Part shown: positions 37,018 through 44,730 of the stretch, piece after piece | Layout of the letters: every line of letters starts with the position of its first letter | Numbering within the stretch: position 1 is the stretch's first letter | DNA from: Alteromonas sp. KC3 | GTDB taxonomy: Bacteria > Pseudomonadota > Gammaproteobacteria > Enterobacterales > Alteromonadaceae | Length of the DNA: 64,000 bases | Direction of reading: 5' to 3' | Assembly: GCF_016756315.1 (NCBI RefSeq) | Contig: NZ_AP024235.1 | Coordinates: 806,001-870,000 of the forward strand | Program-made: the position numbers and the translations under genes | Notes under the pieces: model-generated | The model's database searches: none | What the model was told of the DNA's origin: nothing | What the model saw: only the letters and a program-made list of their open reading frames with translations

Positions 37018-37180
37018 AAATTCGAGAAGACTGTTACGCGTTAAAACGATTGTCACAAGAAAGCAATGCATAGATGTAACTAGTCAAAGTGTAAGAGATA
37101 AAGTAACGCTATATCATTTTGGTTTATAAAAGATAAAGTCAGCAGTTTATGCAGCTGCCGCTAAAAATCTGAGTTGTAAG

Positions 37181-37480
37181 ATGATGGAGCGGCATATGCA
37201 AACAAGCAACTACGATCCAGAATTTCTCGGAGCACGAGGTTTTGGACTTATTGGTTATGGTTATGCCGATGAACTAGAAGATTTCTTAAAGACAGCAAAA
37301 AGAGAGCGAGCGGACAACACCTTTTCTCTCAGGCAGCTTTCAAAACACTCAAATGACTTTTTCATTATTCAGTACGTCATGCTCAAAACTGAGAACAGAG
37401 GGGCGATAGGGTTCGAGATCGTCTCTGAGACAATGCGTCGTAGGTCCGATATATCGGCGCAGTGTAACTCACTGCGCTGA
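37181..37480 (+). pseudogene. CHASE-domain fragment of a lost sensor protein
   Basis: 99 residues: YDPEFLGARGFGLIGYGYADELEDFL, FSLRQLSKHSNDFFIIQYVML and NRGAIGFEIVSETMRRRS line up in order with the extracytoplasmic CHASE sensor domain of diguanylate cyclases and kinases. CHASE domains are always flanked by membrane helices and an output domain; none is present here, and the frame ends in a short unrelated tail (AQCNSLR). In-frame residues continue upstream of the ATG without a start or helix. I read it as a decayed remnant. Confidence 0.6.
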
Positions 37481-38032
37481 TAACGCTTGTTCAAGCGAAC
37501 AAACGTTGGTTTCTTAAAGGATCCGAAATTGTGGCCTGTAAACAGTGTCACCTAAAAAACCTTCTTCAACTAGATACTGTCTTAACGATCATATAAATTT
37601 TTTAATCCTACACTCCTTACCACGTTAACTACAATAAGCTGTATGAAAAGATGATTTTACATACAGCTTCTACCAGGTCAGGAGTACGACTGCTAAGACT
37701 AGAACTGAGATGGACCAGGTACTATCTTCAACTCTTCAGCTAGATTTAGTGTTGTTGCCAACCTTGCGCAAAAACAATATGAGAACAAGTCTGTTTTCTC
37801 AATAAAAGAGAGCAAACAATTAGTCAAAAAAGCAAATTATCAAAAGCACCACTTAGATCCGTTTCATTTTTCTTAGGTACAATTACCTGCAGTGCTGTTA
37901 TATAGCAAGTGCTCAACACCGTAATCTAAGCTGATAAGATTCCAGTTGCTCAATTGGGAGTGAATTGACATTTTTAATCAAAGCTATTCAAACAGGTTCG
38001 ACTACCAATTGTTTTTACGAATGGAAAACCTT
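37481..38032. other. Intergenic region in the island, possibly decayed DNA
   Basis: No gene is seen. Just before it an 8-bp stem (GCGCAGTG...CACTGCGC, 37457-37477), and inside it small inverted repeats around 37485-37500, may mark the point where the CHASE gene was broken. Confidence 0.4.
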
Positions 38033-39004
38033 TTAGTTGTTGTTTATTCTCTTACCAAAAGAAATCGCATACGTTGGAGATCGCATTCTTAGTATGGGGT
38101 CTGAACTAGTCAAAAAACCCTGACTCAAAACATTTGGATCGAAATTAATACTTTCACAGTTATTCCCACCACTACTTTTGACTTTAAAAGTTCCGACATT
38201 AATGGTTGGGCGAACAGGCCACTGTTTTGTAGGATCATCTTCACTATCGTTTTCCTCCCCCAGACTTATTATCCAATCAAAATCAATCGAAGATTTCTTT
38301 AGCCGTTCTATTAATCTATGTTCAAGGTAGTTCGAACCATTTAGACCTAACTCAGATTCATCGATTGCCTTTAGACCATCCCTAGGTTTTAATCGCCAAC
38401 GGATTTTAATCATGCTTCCGTCTTTGTGTTCAACGAAAAAGGTATGGATCCCAAAGTATTCGCTAGTGTTGTACCCCCAGGGTGGGAGATTATTCTTTAA
38501 CCACTCAGCTTGAGCCTGAGTATCTGGATGCTTTTTCCTAAACGCTTCAATTTTTGTTGTGTCGTCGTCACCAGGAATAGAAGCATTCAAAAGACCTAAA
38601 AAAGTCTCAGGGTCTTTTGCTGCAAACACCGGCACACTAAGTGCTGCTATGTTATGTTTAACGTTACTTGAAAGAGTGATCTGAGCCGCCAACCCTCGAG
38701 GGGCTCTCGAATTGTCCGAGGTCAAAGGGTTTCCTCCAGGTAGTGAAAATCTGAACACCACCGGCTTTTCTTTAAGTGTAAATAAGGCCGCATCAAAATA
38801 GTCTATTGCTGCGGGGTTTGGGAGAAAGCTTCCCTCGGCACATATACCTTTTGCATGATTCTTTCTAACGCCTTTGTGTTTACCTGCTATTTTTTCGAAT
38901 ATATTTATAAAATCTACCGGTCGAACTGCTTCTGCATGAGCGGTCTGAATACTGCTAAAAAGCCCAAAAAATCCTGTTAGCAAAAAAGTAACAGTAGTAC
39001 GCAT
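38033..39004 (-). CDS. Periplasmic catalase-related peroxidase (SrpA-like)
   Basis: 323 residues with signal peptide (to about residue 24, AHAEA). The distal haem histidine H50 sits in RKNHAKGICAEGSF; SLPGGNP, RGLAAQI, YFGIHTFFVEH and the proximal tyrosine in RMRSPTYAISFGKR complete the catalase core. Small catalase-related proteins of this type bind haem and have peroxidase rather than strong catalase activity. The exported location suggests peroxide defence in the periplasm. It follows the large lipoprotein gene on the same strand, about 100 bases after it. Confidence 0.87.
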   Translation of the reverse strand: MRTTVTFLLTGFFGLFSSIQTAHAEAVRPVDFINIFEKIAGKHKGVRKNHAKGICAEGSFLPNPAAIDYFDAALFTLKEKPVVFRFSLPGGNPLTSDNSRAPRGLAAQITLSSNVKHNIAALSVPVFAAKDPETFLGLLNASIPGDDDTTKIEAFRKKHPDTQAQAEWLKNNLPPWGYNTSEYFGIHTFFVEHKDGSMIKIRWRLKPRDGLKAIDESELGLNGSNYLEHRLIERLKKSSIDFDWIISLGEENDSEDDPTKQWPVRPTINVGTFKVKSSGGNNCESINFDPNVLSQGFLTSSDPILRMRSPTYAISFGKRINNN

Positions 39005-39067
39005 AAGGGTGTCCTTTTGTGGAAGAGAATTGAACTCGTGAGTCTCGGTTTTGTTTATCTTCTGGAT

Positions 39068-39097
39068 AGTGTAAGGCTGGAGTTCCAGCCTTACACT
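39068..39097. terminator. Long inverted repeat between lipoprotein and catalase-like genes
   Basis: Two perfect 14-bp arms (AGTGTAAGGCTGGA and its complement) surround two bases. It begins five bases after the lipoprotein stop on the minus strand. No T-run follows in that direction, so it may be an mRNA-stabilising stem or attenuator rather than a standard terminator. Confidence 0.5.
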
Positions 39098-39102
39098 CTT
39101 GA

Positions 39103-41346
39103 TTAATTGTCTAAACGATAGGACAACCGTATGTCACTGATTTCAACGTCTGAACTATCAGGAGTAAGTAAAATTCTATTTATTATTTCAATACCTTGTG
39201 TGGATATGAACTTAGATTCTGGCCCAAATGGTGGTAGCTGAAAGTTATCTACGAACAAAAGCTGTTTATACCTTGGACTAGACGCAAGAGCTTGTATACA
39301 AGAAGTTGGAGCATCAATAGAAATATCTGAAAGCAAGTCAATTTGTTGGTTCGGTCTTAATTTTGCTTCATCTAAGATTGTCCCATCAGATGAAATTACT
39401 TTACCCTCACAAATATAGTGTGCTAGACGTGGGGGAAAAGATTCGAGAGCTTCGTTTATTCCAAATGACTCTGCAGCTCTAAAAGTAGTAAGATCATTTA
39501 AGGGAGCGAAATTATTGCCAACGTGAGACGGTGTCGCCAACATATCCATAGAGAAATTCAAGTCTCCTATTTTTATGTTAGACATTTTATCGCTCATTAT
39601 TTTGCTCGAAAACTTGGCTTCGACCGTTTCTAGATCGACGATACTTAAAGTCCCTAAAGCGCCGCTTAATTCTACGCCTGTAATAATCTCTACCAACTCC
39701 TCATAGGCATACTTGAAGTCCCACAAAGCGTCAACTAACACTGAATCTTTAACCTCAATAGGAACTGCTGTGAAGTTATCAGCTTTCAAAGAAAATGCAG
39801 AGTCAGATGCGTTTTCCTCTCTTATCAATTCACCATTTGTTACCAAATGCTCGGCAGTTCCTCCCGATAAGGCTTCATCCAAAATGATGTATGAAGCTCT
39901 TTTCAATCTATCGAATTGAAATACTATAGGTTCACTTGGAAGCAATGCCCCTGATTTTTTGACCCTTGAGGACAAAGCCTCATTTGGAAGAAACGGGGCA
40001 TTTGCTAATGACGAAATGTGTGGTAGCAAAGTTGCAGCTGTGAGAACCTTCGTACTAGTAAGGAAGTTCTGTTGATTTTCGCGAATCTGTAGCTCTCTAG
40101 TTAAGTCAGAAGTAGCAGAACCCTCTGATATCTCTAACATAGATTCAACCAATTTATAAGTAGAAAACAAACTACCTTCTCTAAAACCACGCGATGAACT
40201 ACTCGGACCTGCTATTGTGTTAAACGGCGCACTTAAAGGAGACAACCCAGACTGCTGTAATGCTGTTTTAGCTAATATTAAGTTGTGCAACATTATTCGT
40301 CGATCTTGGAGTGTAAACCCTTTCTCATTGAGTTCATTAACCACTAATGATGTAATCTCAGAGTTAGTAGTTTCGCCATTATAATAAGATTGCGTCTGGA
40401 TCATACCTATGAGTTCTTGAACATTAATAGCTCGTCCATTCAGTTCAAACTCATCGGTATTGCCTAACAAATCTTCAACCAGAATCAAGATACCATCTTC
40501 AATTCTTATTTGTTGCTTTTTACCATCAGCACCGTGAATACTGAAGGGTTCCATCGAAGTCAGAGGCGTACGATGAATAGAACCATCGGTCAGCTCAACT
40601 TCTAACTGAGCAGAAAGTTCTTGAATTGAGTCAACGTCTATCCCACCTTGGGAGACTGATTTAAAAACCTCAGGATGAACTTGTAAGGTAAAAGTCGGAT
40701 ATTTAGTAAATGTTGTATTTAGGCTATTTTTGCCTCTATGAAACAAAGAAATAGTACTACCGTCGAACTCTTGGTCTTCTGTTGAGCTGGAAAAATTATG
40801 CACTGTAGGTCCTAGTAGAGGCCCAGGCGCTGCAATTGCGGGGTTGTGAATAGGAGAACCAGTTAGAACAAAATCCACGTTTTTTGCTTGGAACAACATA
40901 TATACGAAGTCTTCTCTAGAAATATGTTCAAGATCAGATGTGTACTTCTTCGTTAAAAAGCCTTGTATCGAAATGGTTTCACTATCTGTTTCTTCAATAA
41001 ACTGCTCTCGTATGATTCTCTCGGCCTCCGCATATGTCACGAGGCCGTCTCCCAAGCCACTTGTGTTTAGGAGCTCCTCCGCGAAAGTAAAATCTGCCTT
41101 CTCTTTAGGATAAAAAAAGCTTTCATTAGGAAGTAAGCCTAATTCTTTAAGCTCATTTACGGCTTTTCTTGCATAATTAGAAATCTGGGCGCTATCTTGA
41201 AATGGTGCATTAGGGTCTACGATTGACATACCAGGATCATCAACATAGTCATCATAATTATTGTTGTCATTGCAAGCAGCTAATAAACCTACCGTTAAAC
41301 CCAATACTGCAGTAACACGAAAATACATTTTTTTTCTTTTGACCAT
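39103..41346 (-). CDS. Large lipoprotein of unknown function
   Basis: 747 residues with a lipoprotein signal (GLLAAC, Cys at about 25), then an acidic Asn/Asp-rich linker. I recognise no domain. The C-terminal 150 residues contain two cysteines (HYICEGKV, TSCIQAL) that could form a disulfide. Composition is Ser/Thr/Leu/Glu-rich and mostly beta/alpha mixed. It is preceded by tandem 11-bp repeats identical in style to those before the adjacent two-component genes, so it is the likely regulated output of that system. Confidence 0.7.
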   Translation of the reverse strand: MVKRKKMYFRVTAVLGLTVGLLAACNDNNNYDDYVDDPGMSIVDPNAPFQDSAQISNYARKAVNELKELGLLPNESFFYPKEKADFTFAEELLNTSGLGDGLVTYAEAERIIREQFIEETDSETISIQGFLTKKYTSDLEHISREDFVYMLFQAKNVDFVLTGSPIHNPAIAAPGPLLGPTVHNFSSSTEDQEFDGSTISLFHRGKNSLNTTFTKYPTFTLQVHPEVFKSVSQGGIDVDSIQELSAQLEVELTDGSIHRTPLTSMEPFSIHGADGKKQQIRIEDGILILVEDLLGNTDEFELNGRAINVQELIGMIQTQSYYNGETTNSEITSLVVNELNEKGFTLQDRRIMLHNLILAKTALQQSGLSPLSAPFNTIAGPSSSSRGFREGSLFSTYKLVESMLEISEGSATSDLTRELQIRENQQNFLTSTKVLTAATLLPHISSLANAPFLPNEALSSRVKKSGALLPSEPIVFQFDRLKRASYIILDEALSGGTAEHLVTNGELIREENASDSAFSLKADNFTAVPIEVKDSVLVDALWDFKYAYEELVEIITGVELSGALGTLSIVDLETVEAKFSSKIMSDKMSNIKIGDLNFSMDMLATPSHVGNNFAPLNDLTTFRAAESFGINEALESFPPRLAHYICEGKVISSDGTILDEAKLRPNQQIDLLSDISIDAPTSCIQALASSPRYKQLLFVDNFQLPPFGPESKFISTQGIEIINRILLTPDSSDVEISDIRLSYRLDN

Positions 41347-41715
41347 CAGTGTCTTTTCCTCAAATACTAAAATTTAAATATCTGGTCATAAATGTGAAAA
41401 ATGATTTCAGAAGAGTGAATCAAAATAGTTTTTTGTTTAAATTCACTTCAAATACCAAGCCTGAAAAAACAAAAAAGAACCCAATTCTGAAAAATCAATT
41501 CACAACACCTTAACCTGAGAAAATATTCATATATTTAAGGCCCAAATACCTCACAATCACTTCACAATTCACGTACATTTTATATTTATTGTTATGGAGA
41601 AAACTTAAAACAAATATTCTCAGAATGTGAAAATTTTAAGTACGAAAGACCGACTTAGTCAGAGAGGGAGCGTTTTTATAGCTTTGTGTAAAAGCAACAG
41701 CTTTTTTATTAATTG
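41347..41715. other. AT-rich promoter region of the large lipoprotein gene
   Basis: No gene. It holds several TTCAC/TCACAA words, including the perfectly phased pair listed separately. Confidence 0.6.
41551..41572. promoter_or_regulatory. Tandem 11-bp repeats, candidate response-regulator box
   Basis: TCACAATCACT followed directly by TCACAATTCAC. Direct repeats at 11-bp spacing are the binding pattern of OmpR/PhoB regulators. It lies about 205 bases before the lipoprotein gene. Confidence 0.6.
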
Positions 41716-43161
41716 TTAAGGGAAAGAAAGTGGTAAGATAATTTGAAAACAATTTTTATCATCTATTCGTTGAAATTTTAATCGACCACCATGTTTTTCA
41801 GATATTATACGAACAATTGTGAGGCCAAGGCCAGATGTAGTTTTTAAAGGTCCGGATCTAAGTTGTGAACAAAGCTCTGGTTGAATAGGTTCACCTTGAC
41901 TACATATACTCAGAAGCAATTCGTCGTTACAGTGTTTTACACTAAATTTTACACAACCCGTTCCATATTTTGATGCATTGTCAAATAGATTTGTGAGAGC
42001 ACTCTCAATGTGGATCGGGTCAAATACATAAATGTAATTCTCTACGACATTGATTTCCCAATCTCTTTTGGGGTTACGAGTAAGGTAGTCGTTAAATATG
42101 TCGAAACAAAACTCGCTCAACGATAGCTCCTCTTTTTGTAGTACAAAGCTAGCGAGGTCAACTCTTGCAAAATCAAAAAGTTGATCTAAATAATGTTTTA
42201 GCTTAAGAGCGTTTTTGTATGCCGTGTTCATAAAAGGATCAGTGGTTTTTTTCTCAGCCTGCTCCATGTACCCGAGCACATTAGTAAGAGGCGTACGTAA
42301 ATCATGAGAGAGACGAGAGACCAGAAAACGTCTTTGGTCCTCTGACTGCTCAAGTAAATTCACTTGTGACTGAATCTTTATGGTTAAGGCATTTAGATCG
42401 CTCTGCAAATTATCCAGTTCGTTTACAGAGCTTGTTATTGGTGGTATTACTTCGATCAAATCACCTCGGAATTCCTGAATCTTTTCAGATAAAAAAATAA
42501 TTCGCTTTATCAGTCTAAAAAACAGCGTCATACCAAGTACTAGTCCAACAAACAAACTAAAGCCTAATGCATAAACTCCTAGTTTAAGCATTAGGCTTTC
42601 GTGCAGTTGCCTGTCTGCATCAGCCTCTATACTATCTTGGATTATCACATAGAGAAAATAATCGTTTTTTCCCTTTTCATTTGGAATTGGTGATACTGAA
42701 AATGACTTTTTCTCGTTTATGTCTCGTGGATCATCACCTAATATCCAAGTCGACTCTCCACTTTGGTTTAACATCGAATATATTGGTTCAAGAGAAACAT
42801 GAGTGACTTTTATTTTCTTTTCATCTGCTGCATATCTCAATATTTCACCGTCTTTACCCAACAAATAAATCTGTAGAATTGGGTTCAATAGCATATAACG
42901 TTCGAAGGTTTTGATTATCGCGGGCTCATTGAGCTTTCCATTTTTAGTTAAGTTGTGATCTTTGATTATGGTCTGAGCCATATTAATGTGAATACGAGTT
43001 TGAACTTGGTGCAAATAGTAACGAGCAATACTGTAGCTCATTGATATGTAAATCAAACTAGATAAAAAGAAGATACTTATCAAAAGTAGACTATACTGTC
43101 TAAACAATCTGGTTCTGAAAACATTACGAGTAGGTTTGAGTACTTGTTGATTAAATTTCAT
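41716..43161 (-). CDS. Membrane sensor histidine kinase
   Basis: 481 residues: transmembrane helices near residues 20-45 and 190-215 enclosing a ~145-residue periplasmic sensor domain, a linker, a HisKA domain with phospho-accepting H286 (RLSHDLRTPL), and an HATPase domain with LTNLFDNASKYG (N box) and TTSGLGLTIVR (G box). The gene overlaps its response regulator by four bases. The signal is unknown. Confidence 0.93.
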   Translation of the reverse strand: MKFNQQVLKPTRNVFRTRLFRQYSLLLISIFFLSSLIYISMSYSIARYYLHQVQTRIHINMAQTIIKDHNLTKNGKLNEPAIIKTFERYMLLNPILQIYLLGKDGEILRYAADEKKIKVTHVSLEPIYSMLNQSGESTWILGDDPRDINEKKSFSVSPIPNEKGKNDYFLYVIIQDSIEADADRQLHESLMLKLGVYALGFSLFVGLVLGMTLFFRLIKRIIFLSEKIQEFRGDLIEVIPPITSSVNELDNLQSDLNALTIKIQSQVNLLEQSEDQRRFLVSRLSHDLRTPLTNVLGYMEQAEKKTTDPFMNTAYKNALKLKHYLDQLFDFARVDLASFVLQKEELSLSEFCFDIFNDYLTRNPKRDWEINVVENYIYVFDPIHIESALTNLFDNASKYGTGCVKFSVKHCNDELLLSICSQGEPIQPELCSQLRSGPLKTTSGLGLTIVRIISEKHGGRLKFQRIDDKNCFQIILPLSFP

Positions 43162-43850
43162 AACGCATCGGGATTTAACTTATAGCCAACCCCCCATACT
43201 GTTTGAATAATTTGTGGGTTTTTTGCGTCATCTTCGAGTTTTTGACGCAGTCGGTTAAGATGACTATTTACTGTATGTTCATATCCCTCATGTTGAACTC
43301 CCCATACTCGATTAAGAAGGTCAGATCGGCTAAAAACGTGTGTAGGGTTCGAAGCAAAAGTCATAAGAATAGAAAACTCTTTGGCTGTTAGTGATAGTTC
43401 ATTCCCTCTAACAAATGCCTGATGAGAGTGTGGAATCATTCTTAACGAACCGATTCTTATCTCACTATTCTCCGGTATGTTTCCAACTCGCATAGCTCGC
43501 CTAAGTAATGCCTTTATTCTGGCTTTCAGCTCTGCCAAGCTGAACGGCTTACTAAGATAATCATCAGCTCCAACTTCCAACCCTACCACTCTATCAAGCT
43601 CTCCTCTGCGAGCAGAGAGCATCAAAATAGGAGTTGTCTCATTAGATTTCCGAAACTCCTTACAGAATTCAATCCCATCTCCGTCAGGCAGAGATAAATC
43701 TAAGACAATAATGTTGAACTCTTCCTCTGAAACTTTCTTGAAGGCTTCAGACAAAGTATTAACAATAGTTTCTTTACCCTGTAGTTCTTCAACCTGAATA
43801 GACACTAAGTTTGCAATATCGATATCGTCCTCAATTATTAATACTTTCAT
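43158..43850 (-). CDS. OmpR/PhoB-family response regulator
   Basis: 230 residues: receiver domain with acidic pocket D8-D9, phosphorylated D51 (IVLDLSLPDGDG) and conserved Lys in LSKPFSLAEL, then a winged-helix DNA-binding domain (ELSLTAKEFSILMTF...YKLNP). It is the first gene of the two-component operon. Matching 11-bp tandem repeats lie upstream of it and of the lipoprotein gene, suggesting autoregulation. Confidence 0.94.
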   Translation of the reverse strand: MKVLIIEDDIDIANLVSIQVEELQGKETIVNTLSEAFKKVSEEEFNIIVLDLSLPDGDGIEFCKEFRKSNETTPILMLSARRGELDRVVGLEVGADDYLSKPFSLAELKARIKALLRRAMRVGNIPENSEIRIGSLRMIPHSHQAFVRGNELSLTAKEFSILMTFASNPTHVFSRSDLLNRVWGVQHEGYEHTVNSHLNRLRQKLEDDAKNPQIIQTVWGVGYKLNPDAL

Positions 43851-44730
43851 ATTGTTTTTCTAGAGAGCTAATTAAAAATGATTCTGAAAAAACAAAGCAT
43901 TATAGACTCGTCATCCCAGCTCTAATTTCCGAACTGTGAAGACGAAGGGTTCTCTTGAGCTCGGCCTTGTAACAGTATCAGTAAAAAAGCAGCAATACAT
44001 CACAAATACTTCACGGAATATTTCTATTTGTAGTTGATAAAGGAACAAGAGATACAACGAAGACTTTATGATTTAAGTGGACTTGGAGATTATACAATGA
44101 TTTAAGTCGCACAGAGGACATATGCTGCATACTAAATCTCCATCCATTGTAACAACGAGCCATGTAATCCTTATCACACCTGTTGTTCAAAGAATGGGCT
44201 CTTGGAAAACGATTTCTTATTAAGTTAACAAACAAAACTTTGTGCCGTTACTATAGAAGTTGATCAGCGACTAGCTAGTTGATTTATACTGTGAATAATC
44301 ATTCACACTACTTAAATTTTGCCCACGATCATCATAAAGCTAGCAAAAGCTGAAACTTAGATGTCTGCTCAAGACAAGTTGCGGGCGAACAGGTTATTGA
44401 CTAGCTACTTCTGCTTCGTGCCAGAAACTGCCGTTCAAGTATATGTAATTCGACGGCAGAAGAATACGCAAAGCTGAAGCTAATGAGCTTAGATTTGAAT
44501 TTTTATCATGTGCGCACGCTAACTTATCTTTAGTGGTTGATTTTGGGCGTTGTATAAATCAAATAGATAATAAGCAACTATTCTCTAGAATGGATTTCAC
44601 TAAGTTCTGATTATTGCAAGCATCTCAATTAGTAGTTAACTTTAGCGATATTAATGGAACCCAAATCTTTTGAACTCAGATTGGTTTTCGCTGAAGTTTT
44701 TCACAAAATTAATCTGCAGGAAGTGGTAGT
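43851..44730. other. Long intergenic region between divergent sensor genes
   Basis: 880 bases between the response-regulator operon (-) and the diguanylate cyclase (+). A 74-codon frame on the minus strand has no protein character. Apart from the tandem box at 44000 and a small dyad GTGAAT-AATC-ATTCAC at 44291, nothing is recognised. Confidence 0.5.
44000..44021. promoter_or_regulatory. Tandem 11-bp repeats upstream of the response regulator
   Basis: TCACAAATACT followed by TCACGGAATAT, in the same orientation and phase as the pair at 41551. It lies 150 bases before the regulator's start. Confidence 0.6.

Noticed and set aside
37481..37510. Integron attC-like site (inverted repeats with TTCAAGC)
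   Set aside because: The required core boxes RYYYAAC and GTTRRRY are not both present, and no cassette array or integrase is seen.
44011..44235. 74-codon minus-strand frame between the response regulator and the cyclase
   Set aside because: No ribosome site, odd composition and no motif; it overlaps the tandem regulatory repeat.
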